A DNA stretch of 64,000 nt from Psychroserpens luteolus (GTDB lineage: Bacteria; Bacteroidota; Bacteroidia; Flavobacteriales; Flavobacteriaceae): positions 1 through 64,000 of the forward strand of contig NZ_JAHVXI010000001.1 in assembly GCF_021032705.1 (NCBI RefSeq). Reading direction: 5' to 3'. The translations under genes were made by a program, and so were the position numbers. Shown here in pieces: positions 1 to 9,191 of this stretch. The notes under the pieces were generated by a model, which was not told the origin of the DNA, ran no database searches, and saw nothing but the letters and a program-made list of their open reading frames with translations. Numbering within the stretch: position 1 is the first letter of the stretch; each line of letters starts with the position of its first letter.

Positions 1-232
1 CGGTAGTCGAAGAATTGAATAACTCTACAAACTCTCCCATATGATGGTACTTTGTCTCTATACGTTCTGTGTAATGCGTATCAAAATAAACCTCAGATAT
101 AACTACCGAACCTCCTAATCGTGTTAACGGCTCTGTCTCTTCTGATTCCCAACAGTTTTGTGACCATAAATTCAAAACCAATAACTGGAATACCAAAATT
201 AAAACTAATCGTATCTTACTGTGTTGTACCAT
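1..232 (-). CDS. Secreted lamin-tail-domain protein (3' part outside window)
   Basis: The frame opens with an ATG (complement of 230-232) and stays open to the left edge, so only about 77 N-terminal residues are visible. They begin with a hydrophobic signal peptide that ends near LWSQN, followed by VVISEVYFDT and GEFVELFN. This pattern is typical of the start of a lamin-tail domain (LTD), a beta-sandwich found in many secreted or surface proteins of Bacteroidota. The start lies 5 bases after the stop of the TPR gene, so the two are probably co-transcribed. The full domain content and any C-terminal sorting signal lie outside the window. The LTD call rests on a short motif. Confidence 0.7.
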   Translation of the reverse strand, partial: MVQHSKIRLVLILVFQLLVLNLWSQNCWESEETEPLTRLGGSVVISEVYFDTHYTERIETKYHHMGEFVELFNSSTT

Positions 233-237
233 AATGA

Positions 238-1743
238 CTAACTGTTTATGCGCTTTAGTGCAAATCTGTTCTCAGGTGAATTTTCTAGAATGTTTTGTAA
301 AACACTCACTCTGTTAGCATCGTCATTTTGTTTTTTATATACTCTATATAATATATAGTATAACCTTAAATTTTGCTGAAATGTATTATTAGATTTCTTA
401 TTAGAAATAGCTCTTACGTATTGAAAACTTGAAGGGTTTTCAACAGAAGCATCCTGTAAACCTAATTGAATTATCGTTTTGGCCTCATCAAATTGATTCG
501 ATTTTAAATATGTCTTGGCATAATCATAAATGAGATTATTAATTAATCCTTCAGACTTTAGTGAAAAAGTCTCAATAGTTTCTCTAACAAGACTTTTAGC
601 CTGGCTAATATTATTATTTAAAATATAGACATCAGCTAATTTATCAACAACGATAACTCTTAGAGATTCTACCAAAGACCAGTTTAAAATTAAATCCTCT
701 CCTATATTTATTGCCTCAACCAAAAGCGAAGCGTCATTTACTTCTTTACGGTACTTCAAAGTAAGTGCATTCATCAAACCTAAGGCAGAATAAACTGTTT
801 CTTCATTTTGATTGTGAAGCGTTTGAAAACTCACAAGACCTGAATAATTGTTGGTTTTTTTGTAGAGTCTGGTTATAAGTTTAACAATCTTGGTGTTTTG
901 TGTGTCAATCTCATAAGCTAAATTGGCATAATTTAATGCTTCATTAAGTTGATTTGCTTTTTTATAACGCTTAGCTAAAAGCGCATAAATGAGTTTCTTT
1001 TCTCTAGTTATATTTTTTTGTCTTGTGTTTAGTTCATTTTCAAAATATAACGTATTTCTTGATTTGTTATCAATTCGATTTATTCTGAGTAATAATTCTT
1101 CTATTGAAAGGTTTTTATATCTCTTTTTATGTTTTCTTCTACGGTCTTTTCGTTTCTGTTTTTCTTCAGCATTGGTTAAAAAATTTATATTTAATGCATC
1201 AGAATTAATTTTCATTTTAACTTTTTTCTTACCTATTTTCAGATATTCAGCATTTGGATTAATTTCTAAAGCCTGATTGTACAATGCTTTTGCATCTTGC
1301 AATAAAGAGGTAGTGTTATTTTGCTCTCTATATTGTTGAGCAAAACTTGGATAACCTAATTCTAATCGCATTAAAGATCGTGCGGCTCTATCATAAAATG
1401 CAATCTTATTAGGATTTGCAATGAGCGCATTTTTAAATAACTCTGCACATTGAATCCAAAGCCCTTGAGCTCCATAAACATTTTGCAAATTATCATAGAA
1501 TCTAATATCTGCAGGTGCTAAACTTATACACTCTAAATATAAAGCCTCAGCTTGTTGATATTCCTTTTTAAAAAAATGTTCTTTGGCTTGAGCAGCTTTA
1601 GTAACAGCTAAAGCATAATTATCTTGCTTATATTCACCTAAATTAGAGATAAAAGATAACGCTTTGGCTTGTTGAATTGGTAATATAGATGCTACAAAAC
1701 CCCAAGCAGATAAGCGTAAAAATTCGCTTCTTTTAATTGCCAT
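238..1743 (-). CDS. Exported tetratricopeptide-repeat protein
   Basis: A protein of 501 residues with a basic N-terminus and a hydrophobic stretch up to about residue 29 (LPIQQAKALS), which suggests export. Residues about 40-130 contain helical TPR-like repeats (KAAQAKEHFFKKEYQQAEALY, then DNLQNVYGAQGLW and ALIANPNKIAFYDRAAR). More TPR-like helices recur at about 250-310 and up to the end (ILENSPENRFALKRI). A very basic stretch with many K and R lies near residues 190-215. TPR arrays bind other proteins, so a scaffold or assembly role in the envelope is plausible but not shown. It lies downstream of the giant Rhs-shell gene on the same strand and directly upstream of the LTD gene. Confidence 0.75.
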   Translation of the reverse strand: MAIKRSEFLRLSAWGFVASILPIQQAKALSFISNLGEYKQDNYALAVTKAAQAKEHFFKKEYQQAEALYLECISLAPADIRFYDNLQNVYGAQGLWIQCAELFKNALIANPNKIAFYDRAARSLMRLELGYPSFAQQYREQNNTTSLLQDAKALYNQALEINPNAEYLKIGKKKVKMKINSDALNINFLTNAEEKQKRKDRRRKHKKRYKNLSIEELLLRINRIDNKSRNTLYFENELNTRQKNITREKKLIYALLAKRYKKANQLNEALNYANLAYEIDTQNTKIVKLITRLYKKTNNYSGLVSFQTLHNQNEETVYSALGLMNALTLKYRKEVNDASLLVEAINIGEDLILNWSLVESLRVIVVDKLADVYILNNNISQAKSLVRETIETFSLKSEGLINNLIYDYAKTYLKSNQFDEAKTIIQLGLQDASVENPSSFQYVRAISNKKSNNTFQQNLRLYYILYRVYKKQNDDANRVSVLQNILENSPENRFALKRINS

Positions 1744-1772
1744 TATGTGTTGGATATATAAAGAGGAAAGAA

Positions 1773-1851
1773 AAGGAGAAGAGCTGATTTGTTTTTCAAG
1801 CTTACAGATACCCGAACTTGCAGGACGACTCTATATGAGATACTTCTCCTT
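1773..1851 (-). other. Possible structured leader between giant gene and TPR gene
   Basis: A perfect 9-base inverted repeat (AAGGAGAAG at 1773-1781, CTTCTCCTT at 1843-1851) encloses 61 bases that are less AT-rich than the surroundings. It lies in the transcribed 5' region of the TPR gene and downstream of the 1723-residue gene. It could be an RNA structure, for example an intercistronic processing or attenuation element, or chance. No known riboswitch class is recognised. Confidence 0.25.
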
Positions 1852-1899
1852 AATAACCTCAAAGTTAATATTTATTTTTAATTTTCAAAATCTATTTCA

Positions 1900-4800
1900 T
1901 TAATATTTATAGTTGTAATGATTTTTTGTTGAAAGTTTAAAACCTCCTACAATATTATTGTCACTATCATCAACAATTTCAGTATATGTTTTTTCTAAAC
2001 GACCTAAACTATCATATATAAAATGCGTTCCTAAATTATTAGAACCCAGAATATAAGATAGTTCTTCACTATCATTATACACATAACTAGTCATGGATGT
2101 TTCAACTGGATGCAACCTATAATCATCGACATATATTGTACCACTTGCTGAGGCCACCATAAAGATTCTATCTCCAGTAGTTTGTGCTTCTGTTCTGTCA
2201 AAATAATGGTTTAATTGTACCCACTCACCTGCATAAACTTTTTCTCCATTAAATGGAACCATAGTACCAGAATAGGTTTGTTTAAATCTAGCATTGGTAT
2301 GGTTATCTATATGAACCCAAATAGACATTTTATACTTACCTGCTCTGTGTGAATTCCCTTTAAGAACAGCTCCAAAACTATTATCACTAGGTGTAATCTT
2401 TAACGAATACTTACCTGTATGAGCCTTATCTGTAGATCTTAAACCTGAATTACCACGAATTTGAGCATCTAATCTTGATGTTGATGTATCATAGTATTCT
2501 GCACCAGTATAAAACGATTCATAATATTTAGAATTAGCACTAAATGCGACTTTTGAATCATTATCACACATTTTACTTATTACATAATTACCATTTAAAT
2601 CCTCTACCTCTAATGGAGAAGAAAAGTGGTTATATTTAGTAATCGTAGAGGTTGCTAGCCATTTTTGATTGCTTTGGGTTGCACCTAAATTCCAATTAAA
2701 GTTATCGTCATTTCCACTAAATGATTGGTAGGTTCCATCTGCATTAATAGCGCCATCCCAAGCATAAGTTTTATGTTTACGCCATATCCTTTCATTTTGT
2801 GGAATTGAAGTTTCTACTGCATCATTCATCTTTGGATATATCCAGCTGTTATTCCAAGTTGTTATTCCTACATTAATCTCTTCCCAATTACTACCTACTT
2901 CTATGTAGGTTTTATTCATTGCTTCTTGAGATAACATATTTTTATTTGATATGTTATCCAATTTACTTCCCATACCAAAACCTGAGAGGTTTGACGAATA
3001 CTGCGGAATTGTATAAGCAGGTGTATATTCTGTTTTAAACCTTCTGTTTTTACTATCAACAGTTATAATTTCATCAGACTGTCCAGTTGTTGGGTTAAAC
3101 TGAGTAAATGTTGATTCATCTACATAACTATTAGAAATGCTAGTAGTTGTTTTCAGCAAACTTGGATATTTAATCCTTTTAGATGAATTAACAATCCATC
3201 GATCTTGTATTGAGGAACTGTTAAAATCTACCTCTTTATAAGTTTGGTATGCTTCCTGAGTGATACCATAACTATTTGGTGTCTCTCCCTGAGCATAATA
3301 CTCATTAGTTGTTTTGTTTAAAATCTGGTCTTCAACATTATAACTAGTAACTTCTAGAAGTTGTCCAATTGCTGCCAAATTATCTTTAACTGTAAATTTG
3401 GAAACATTAACTCTTTTGTTGGCGACAGAATTAACAAATTCATTTTCAGAATCTGTTGTAATCTCATAAAAATCTCCAAACTTTATTTGATTAGCAGACT
3501 TTTCTTTTAGCACATTAAATTTGTAAATCATTTTACCCTGAACGACACCGTCGGTACCAGAAGCCTTTGTTGTAACATATTCATACATAACTTTTGGAGC
3601 AGGTAATTCGGCACTATACGGCACCTCTTTTTCAAGCTCTTGAGAGTATGGTAAATAACTAACATAACCTACTCCGTTTTCATTTTCACCATACTTGTAA
3701 TGCGTACTATAAGTATTCGGGCCATCAATAACTCTTATTTTTGAGACTCTTACACCTCCACCGTCAATAACTTTGCCTTCTGTATCAAAACTGACTTCTG
3801 TTGATCTGTAGAATTTTTCAGCCCATGATCTTCTGTCTGGGTCTGAACTATTCAAATACGATTCTATTAATGGAATATTAGTTGCAGTTCCTTCATACCA
3901 TAAATTAATATCATTATCAAGTGCTACTTCATATTTACTATTTCCAAGATCAGTGGTTATAGTACCTAAACCATTATAACTTCCAAATACACCTTGCCCA
4001 TTTAAAGGAGGGTATTTACTATTATATTTAACAGATACTTTGTCTCCTACGTTTAGAGCTAATGGTGTTCCAGAGCTTATCTCTATCACCTTATTTGAAA
4101 CGTCAGTTATACTAGTATATGTAGGATAAGTACTCGTGTAAATACCTTGAGTATAATTTGTAAATAAAAATTCGTGATTAATAGGCGACATACTTTGATG
4201 TGTCTCATAATCAATAACGATTCTTCCTCCTTGAGGCGTCGTAATTTGCTTTAATGACCAATATTGGTTTCCATTTTTATGATAACCCCATTGATCTTTA
4301 TCATTAATATTAAAACCACTTGGGTTTCTATGGTAATCAAACTTATATCGTGGTAGTGACGACACACCTCCTTTACCACTAAAGGTAACCCATCTAAGTG
4401 TTCTTCGTGTACCTGCACCTGGCTCAAACAAAGATTGCGCAAAGCTAATTGATTTTAAAGCCTTATCATTTAATGCTGTAGGAATATCAGCTGCTGTAAT
4501 TACATTTTTTACAGCATTATATTCTGCCACTTCTCCTGGCTTATCAGAATCATTATATTCAATGAACACAGTGTCACTATCAGCGTCATTAGCACTAGTT
4601 GCAGTAACTGTATTTGCATCAACATTTCTAAATAGAAGTATCTTGTCAAGTTTCAATTTTAACTGAGAAGGAATATTAAATCGTTCAACATACGAAGAGC
4701 TATTTTGATCATAATTATCTCTATGTTTTACTGATTTATATGACCATCCTGAATGGTATCTTCCGCCACCAGACTTAACAAACAGTGCAGTATGCGTACG

Positions 4801-7071
4801 CGTTTTGATTGAATTTAAATAAAATAATTCTTTTCTTCCTCTAACCCAAGTTTTAATTCCAGCATCATCATTACTTAAAAAGTAATCTTTCTTATGTGGG
4901 GCTTTCCAAACCCAAGCGTCAGACCATTTACCATATGAAAAGTTAGTCCAATAACCATAATCTCCCTCGTTTGCAATACCATCATTATTTTTATCAATAT
5001 AATCAGGACCTGTTACCGCTGTTAATAGCCAGTGCGTCGCATATGGTTCTAGTTGTCTTTTTTCAAAATAAGAATCTTTTTCATCCTTAGGGTTCCCATT
5101 ACCATGCTTAATTGCTCCAAATGATCTTGTTATAGTTTCATGGTTATAAACTGGTAGTGAATAGTGATATGTTTTACCATCGGCAGCTGTTATCTTAAAT
5201 GCTCCAATTCCATCTCTTGGTTTCGTACCTCTATCAAAAGAATTACCATCAGCAATAGGTCTTAAAAACCCTTTACTCTTCACAGTAGCATAGTTGTCTT
5301 GAATTTCAGCATTAGTGAAATATTCTATATAATTTGATGTTTTTCTTCTAGGTTTAGCATTAAGTTCTACACTATTTGGTACATAATAATCTATTATACT
5401 AGCATTGGTTGTACTCGTATTAAAGTTCGCAGTACCAACATCTGTATAGTTCAAATGCGTGCTTATTTCATTATCCATATAGAAATATGGTTTTTGACTA
5501 AACTTTGCAAAATCCGGAATAGTTGTACTACCGTTTATCTTATAGTCTAACTCATACTTAACATCATCCTCGTCTTTTGATTGTTTTTCTGAAAGCCCAA
5601 ATAAAGCACCATTATCAAATAATACAGGTGAAATACTTCCAGAAAGCCCTTGCGCTTGAACATTATACTTATCGTAACTTGGAAATGCTAGGTTATTAAT
5701 TGTAACATCTGTTTGCTCTGCAATTGTATTGTTATCAATTGGAACCTCATACATATCCATAAACGCAGTACTTGTATTGACGAAAATCGTCTCAGCTAGA
5801 GTATGACATGAACTAGGAGGAACATTACTACTTGTATACACATAAGAATATTGATGCCAATAGCATATGTAAGTATGCACACCATTATTATATCCTAAAT
5901 AACTTGAAGAAAAGTATGGATCTCCATTTTCTCTAGTTATAGGTGCTCCAGGCTGAGGAAATTCATCTCCAAATATTTGTCTGTTTTCACTTTGAATGGT
6001 AGACGTACAGTTATTTCTCCACTTATACCTATTAAACGTTACATCTTGTGGGTCATCATAGAAATACATTGGTCCACTTACATTGTTTAATTCATTTTTT
6101 CCTAAATAGTATCTTATTTTTTGCTTACCAAATCCTAAACTAAATATACCTATTGGTGTTGGTACTACGATTGGGATACTCCATCCAGAGCTTTTCACTG
6201 TGTAATCACCCATATTAACAGCATTGTTAAATGACACACTCAAGCCTACACCTGCACCTCCAACTGTTTTACCTGCCTTATTTCTATTTCTTACATTTCC
6301 GCTTATTCCAACACCAGAAGAAGAGAATGTAAAATCTAAAGACACACTATTCCCATTTCCTGTTGCACTAGTAATACTTGCAGTATAATTTCCAGAGCTA
6401 GATGCGCCCACAGAAAACCCTACTCCATTGTTATTAAACCCAACTGAACCACCAAAAGTTCCATTTGTCGAAGCATTGACCCCCAAACTTAAACCGTTAG
6501 CAAAACTTGCACCAAGACCTATGGAAGCACCGTCAGTACCAATACTAACACTACCTCCGACTTTAGTTGTACCTACATCAACGCCATAACCTATACTTAC
6601 AGATCCTCCTAAACTTCGGTTACTTCCCCAAGATAGACTTACACCAACAGAAACTCCTGCCGAATAACCAATTGATAACGAATAAATTTCTTCTTGACCA
6701 CCTTCATCATAAAAGTATTCACTTAAAAAAGAACTGTTATATTCATCAGGATATCCATTTACAGAGCGGTTGATCGCTCCTGGATTAAGATTCCATCCCA
6801 ATCCAACCCAAGATGCTTCTTGATCCATTGCTACACCAGCATGATATGACAATGCTATTGGATATCCACCTTCAGGTGATGGTACATTTAATAATGGCAA
6901 AACATAGGTTAAATCTCCTGTTACTAGATTTACCATATCTGTTGCATCAACAGGTTCAAAACTAGCTGCCTCAGGTGTATTAGGACTATTACTTTGCGCA
7001 TACGAAGTATTAGAAATAACACATAGGAAAGCAATTATTACTATTGCCTTAATTTTTAGTACTTTATACAT
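1900..7071 (-). CDS. Giant secreted Rhs-shell-like protein without a toxin tip
   Basis: A protein of 1723 residues with a cleavable signal peptide (to about residue 26, SYAQ). Residues 33-110 hold the Bacteroidota Rhs-associated N-terminal module (VNLVTGDLTY, LPLLNVPSPEGGYP, SYHAGVAMDQEASWVGLGWN). Residues about 130-300 form a Gly/Ser-rich beta-like repeat region with many VSIG and GASF-type units. The middle has long beta-strand-rich stretches. Residues about 1560-1660 resemble a carbohydrate-binding beta-sandwich (HTGKYSLKI, GKYKMSIWVH, IYVDDYRLHP). One clear YD-type repeat (FIYDSLGRLEKTYTE) lies close to the end. No Rhs core-end motif and no toxin domain follow; the protein stops at NHYNYKY. 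It lies 5 bases after the lipoprotein gene, in an operon started by the OmpH-like gene. A role as surface filament, adhesin or shell subunit is inference. Confidence 0.75.
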   Translation of the reverse strand: MYKVLKIKAIVIIAFLCVISNTSYAQSNSPNTPEAASFEPVDATDMVNLVTGDLTYVLPLLNVPSPEGGYPIALSYHAGVAMDQEASWVGLGWNLNPGAINRSVNGYPDEYNSSFLSEYFYDEGGQEEIYSLSIGYSAGVSVGVSLSWGSNRSLGGSVSIGYGVDVGTTKVGGSVSIGTDGASIGLGASFANGLSLGVNASTNGTFGGSVGFNNNGVGFSVGASSSGNYTASITSATGNGNSVSLDFTFSSSGVGISGNVRNRNKAGKTVGGAGVGLSVSFNNAVNMGDYTVKSSGWSIPIVVPTPIGIFSLGFGKQKIRYYLGKNELNNVSGPMYFYDDPQDVTFNRYKWRNNCTSTIQSENRQIFGDEFPQPGAPITRENGDPYFSSSYLGYNNGVHTYICYWHQYSYVYTSSNVPPSSCHTLAETIFVNTSTAFMDMYEVPIDNNTIAEQTDVTINNLAFPSYDKYNVQAQGLSGSISPVLFDNGALFGLSEKQSKDEDDVKYELDYKINGSTTIPDFAKFSQKPYFYMDNEISTHLNYTDVGTANFNTSTTNASIIDYYVPNSVELNAKPRRKTSNYIEYFTNAEIQDNYATVKSKGFLRPIADGNSFDRGTKPRDGIGAFKITAADGKTYHYSLPVYNHETITRSFGAIKHGNGNPKDEKDSYFEKRQLEPYATHWLLTAVTGPDYIDKNNDGIANEGDYGYWTNFSYGKWSDAWVWKAPHKKDYFLSNDDAGIKTWVRGRKELFYLNSIKTRTHTALFVKSGGGRYHSGWSYKSVKHRDNYDQNSSSYVERFNIPSQLKLKLDKILLFRNVDANTVTATSANDADSDTVFIEYNDSDKPGEVAEYNAVKNVITAADIPTALNDKALKSISFAQSLFEPGAGTRRTLRWVTFSGKGGVSSLPRYKFDYHRNPSGFNINDKDQWGYHKNGNQYWSLKQITTPQGGRIVIDYETHQSMSPINHEFLFTNYTQGIYTSTYPTYTSITDVSNKVIEISSGTPLALNVGDKVSVKYNSKYPPLNGQGVFGSYNGLGTITTDLGNSKYEVALDNDINLWYEGTATNIPLIESYLNSSDPDRRSWAEKFYRSTEVSFDTEGKVIDGGGVRVSKIRVIDGPNTYSTHYKYGENENGVGYVSYLPYSQELEKEVPYSAELPAPKVMYEYVTTKASGTDGVVQGKMIYKFNVLKEKSANQIKFGDFYEITTDSENEFVNSVANKRVNVSKFTVKDNLAAIGQLLEVTSYNVEDQILNKTTNEYYAQGETPNSYGITQEAYQTYKEVDFNSSSIQDRWIVNSSKRIKYPSLLKTTTSISNSYVDESTFTQFNPTTGQSDEIITVDSKNRRFKTEYTPAYTIPQYSSNLSGFGMGSKLDNISNKNMLSQEAMNKTYIEVGSNWEEINVGITTWNNSWIYPKMNDAVETSIPQNERIWRKHKTYAWDGAINADGTYQSFSGNDDNFNWNLGATQSNQKWLATSTITKYNHFSSPLEVEDLNGNYVISKMCDNDSKVAFSANSKYYESFYTGAEYYDTSTSRLDAQIRGNSGLRSTDKAHTGKYSLKITPSDNSFGAVLKGNSHRAGKYKMSIWVHIDNHTNARFKQTYSGTMVPFNGEKVYAGEWVQLNHYFDRTEAQTTGDRIFMVASASGTIYVDDYRLHPVETSMTSYVYNDSEELSYILGSNNLGTHFIYDSLGRLEKTYTEIVDDSDNNIVGGFKLSTKNHYNYKY

Positions 7072-7076
7072 TTACG

Positions 7077-7709
7077 TTAATTTTTAAATGATAATTTTGG
7101 TTCCGATTTTATATTTTTTGTTTCTATTTTAAATTTCACCTCTCCTGTATTTAAACCCAAATCTTCAATTGTAAAGTTTAAATACTCCTCACTTAGGTGT
7201 TTTTCATCTCTAGGATAAACAAACATGATTGCTGTTGAATTACTCATTCCATACATTCTTGGATATACAAAATCAATCAATTCTATTGTATCTTTCTTTT
7301 TAGTGAAAAGGTTTACATTTTCATTCATATTATATACTAGTGTATTAACCTTAGCACTAAAATCACTTTTATTCTTTGCTACAACACTAAGTAACTCTTT
7401 ATTATCCTTACTCATATACAAATTGAAATAGAGAAAATCTTTATAAACATTTCTTAACGAATCTATTTCATTTTCTGAGTTAAGATCTTCAAGTTCCTGG
7501 GCAACGATTAAATCTATTGGCTTATACATAAGCGTAAAATCAATACCTTTAACAGTTTTGTGATACACATAGCCATTAGCCTCTTCATTAATATAGTTAT
7601 GCATATCATCTAAACTGTCAAAGGAAGACTCTTTACAACCTAAAAACAGCATGAGAAACACACAAAAACATATATCTATATAATTTTTATTTTCCTTCAA
7701 ACTCTGCAT
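7077..7709 (-). CDS. Putative lipoprotein of unknown function
   Basis: A protein of 210 residues. The N-terminus has a hydrophobic helix ending in LFLGCKESS, a lipobox with Cys at about residue 25, so it should be a lipoprotein of the inner or outer membrane. The rest is acidic and soluble-looking, with no family I recognise. Its start lies inside the end of the OmpH-like gene (23-base overlap), and its stop is 5 bases before the giant Rhs-shell gene, so translation is probably coupled through all three genes. It may act as a periplasmic partner of the giant protein, but this rests on position only. Confidence 0.7.
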   Translation of the reverse strand: MQSLKENKNYIDICFCVFLMLFLGCKESSFDSLDDMHNYINEEANGYVYHKTVKGIDFTLMYKPIDLIVAQELEDLNSENEIDSLRNVYKDFLYFNLYMSKDNKELLSVVAKNKSDFSAKVNTLVYNMNENVNLFTKKKDTIELIDFVYPRMYGMSNSTAIMFVYPRDEKHLSEEYLNFTIEDLGLNTGEVKFKIETKNIKSEPKLSFKN

Positions 7710-8220
7710 TTAAGCCATCTAAAACCTCTTGAGTCAAATCTGACTTTTCTGAAGCATACATTATATTTCCTGAACCTCTAGCTCCAAAAATGATATCATA
7801 ATTATTCTTTTCGCCAAATTCTTTGACATAATCATTTATGTCATTTATTACTGTTTGAGTAGACTTTTGATCTTCTTCTTGAATTTGCTTTTGAATTGCT
7901 TTTTGATAGTTTGTAATTTGTTGTTGCTTGTTACTTAAAAGTTGTTGTTTGAGATCAAGTTCTTTTTTTGTCATGTTCGAACGCTCTTTTTCATAAACTT
8001 TAAGTTCTTTTTGCCAATCGGTCATTAAGCTATCTACATTAGCATTTAAGGTTTTAGCTTTCTCTTCAAAGTCTGCGCGAACAACTTTAGTTCTTGCATA
8101 ACCATCTAATAATTTATTCACATCAACATAGACTTGCTGTTTGCTACTAAATAAATGATATGCCAAAAAAGAGCTAATTAATAATGCCAAAACAGCAATA
8201 GGGAAAGATAATTTATTCAT
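7687..8220 (-). CDS. OmpH/Skp-family periplasmic chaperone-like protein
   Basis: A protein of 177 residues with an N-terminal hydrophobic segment (residues 5-25), which may be an anchor rather than a cleaved signal. Next comes VYVDVNKLLDGYARTK, the usual OmpH opening, then a long charged helical stretch rich in Q, K and E (about 50-135), and a C-terminal beta element (YDIIFGARGSGNIMYASEKSDLTQEVLDGLN). This layout fits Skp/OmpH chaperones, which hold unfolded outer-membrane or secreted proteins in a coiled-coil cavity. It is the first gene of the operon encoding the giant Rhs-shell protein, so a dedicated chaperone role is reasonable. Bacteroidota usually carry further OmpH copies near bamA; this one is separate. 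Confidence 0.85.
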   Translation of the reverse strand: MNKLSFPIAVLALLISSFLAYHLFSSKQQVYVDVNKLLDGYARTKVVRADFEEKAKTLNANVDSLMTDWQKELKVYEKERSNMTKKELDLKQQLLSNKQQQITNYQKAIQKQIQEEDQKSTQTVINDINDYVKEFGEKNNYDIIFGARGSGNIMYASEKSDLTQEVLDGLNAEFEGK

Positions 8221-8282
8221 TAAAATAGTTTAAGAGTTAGTGTAGGATAAATCTATAAAAAGATCTATTGAATTAGCTTAAA

Positions 8283-8326
8283 AAAACCTTACGATTCGTA
8301 AGGTTTTGTATTACAATTTATAAGCT
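8283..8326. promoter_or_regulatory. Composite palindromic operator, copy 1
   Basis: A perfect palindrome of two 12-base arms around one central base occupies 8283-8307 (core CCTTACGATTCGTAAGG). A second box, ATTACAATTTATAAGCT, follows at 8310-8326. The same pair, with the same 23-base offset between box starts, recurs at 9097-9135. Copy 1 lies between divergent genes and directly upstream of a good TAnnTTTG promoter for the response regulator. This is where an activator would bind. It could also serve the minus-strand OmpH-Rhs operon. That the adjacent response regulator binds here is inference. Confidence 0.6.
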
Positions 8327-8347
8327 ATTTAATTAAATAAAAAATTA

Positions 8348-8355
8348 TATATTTG
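8348..8355 (+). promoter_or_regulatory. Promoter -7 box of the response regulator gene
   Basis: TATATTTG matches the Bacteroidota -7 consensus TAnnTTTG exactly. A TTTA at 8328-8331 is a plausible weak -33 box. Transcription would begin about 8362, some 50 bases before the ATG. The region 8366-8385 holds a further short inverted pair (GTAAG / CTTAC) that could allow autoregulation. Confidence 0.5.
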
Positions 8356-8412
8356 AGTCTTGCTTTCGTAAGAAAAATCTCTTACACAATCATTTAGAAA
8401 AAATTGTCCTAT

Positions 8413-9087
8413 ATGACCAAAACCATTAATGTATTATTGATTGACGACCATCCAATCATAATAGATGCTTACAAAAACACGCTTGAAAAGCTTAATGATG
8501 GCAATGACGAATTTAACTTTATTATTAACTCAGCAAAATGCTGTGATTCGGCATTATTAGAATTTAAATCATCATTAAAAGACCAACCTTACGACTTGGT
8601 TTTTGTAGACATTAGACTACCCTCAAAAAATCCAAAAATCAAATCGGGCGAAGAGTTATGCTCCATCTTTAAAAGCTTAAGTCCTAATACAAAATATATA
8701 ATCATTACTGGGCATTATGATGCTTTTATATTTCATAATATTTTACAAAATATTAATCCTGACGGACTACTATACAAAAGTGATATTGGCAGTGACACAA
8801 TAAGAGAGGTCGTTCTAAATGCATTAAATAACGTACCCTATTATAGCGCTACTGTTCTACAATTATTAAGAAAAAGTATTTCTAGTAAAATTGTTTTAAA
8901 TGACATAGACAAACTATTACTATATAAGCTCGCCAATGGTACAAAAACAAAAGATCTTAAAGAGTCTTTACCTTTGTCTCAAGGCGGAGTTGAGAAACGA
9001 AAACGTTTTTTAAAAGAAGTTTTTAATACCCAAAAACAAAACGATAAAGCACTCATAAAATCGGCTGAAAAAAAAGGCTTTTTATAA
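8413..9087 (+). CDS. NarL/LuxR-like response regulator
   Basis: A protein of 224 residues with a receiver domain at residues 5-130. Acidic residues D11 and D12, phospho-acceptor D66 (VFVDIRLPS), T99 (IITGH) and K122 (LLYKSD) are all present. The C-terminal 70 residues (LNDIDKLLLYKLANGTKTKDL, then SQGGVEKRKRFLKEVF) look like a diverged LuxR-type helix-turn-helix. I prefer the ATG at 8413 over an in-frame TTG at 8404 because MTKTINVLLIDDH is the usual start. No histidine kinase is encoded in the window. It lies between the OmpH-Rhs operon and the secretion operon, with a matching palindromic element in front of each, so it is the obvious candidate regulator of both. Confidence 0.88.
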   Translation: MTKTINVLLIDDHPIIIDAYKNTLEKLNDGNDEFNFIINSAKCCDSALLEFKSSLKDQPYDLVFVDIRLPSKNPKIKSGEELCSIFKSLSPNTKYIIITGHYDAFIFHNILQNINPDGLLYKSDIGSDTIREVVLNALNNVPYYSATVLQLLRKSISSKIVLNDIDKLLLYKLANGTKTKDLKESLPLSQGGVEKRKRFLKEVFNTQKQNDKALIKSAEKKGFL

Positions 9088-9093
9088 ATTAAG

Positions 9094-9143
9094 AAACCTT
9101 ACAAAACGCAAGGTTAAACATTACAAATCGTAAGCTTTATTTA
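9094..9143. promoter_or_regulatory. Composite palindromic operator, copy 2
   Basis: AACCTT and AAGGTT arms (9095-9100 and 9110-9115) surround ACAAAACGC, and the second box ATTACAAATCGTAAGC starts at 9120. The boxes are 23 bases apart, as in copy 1, and bases after the second box also match (TAAGCT, then TTTA). It lies between the response-regulator stop and the pseudopilin ATG at 9192. Only weak -7-like sequences follow (TAGTTTAC at 9160, TATATTGC at 9168), which would fit a promoter that needs an activator. Confidence 0.6.
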
Positions 9144-9191
9144 ACAAGCTATCATGCAATAGTTTACTATATTGCTTTAAATTCAATCCAT

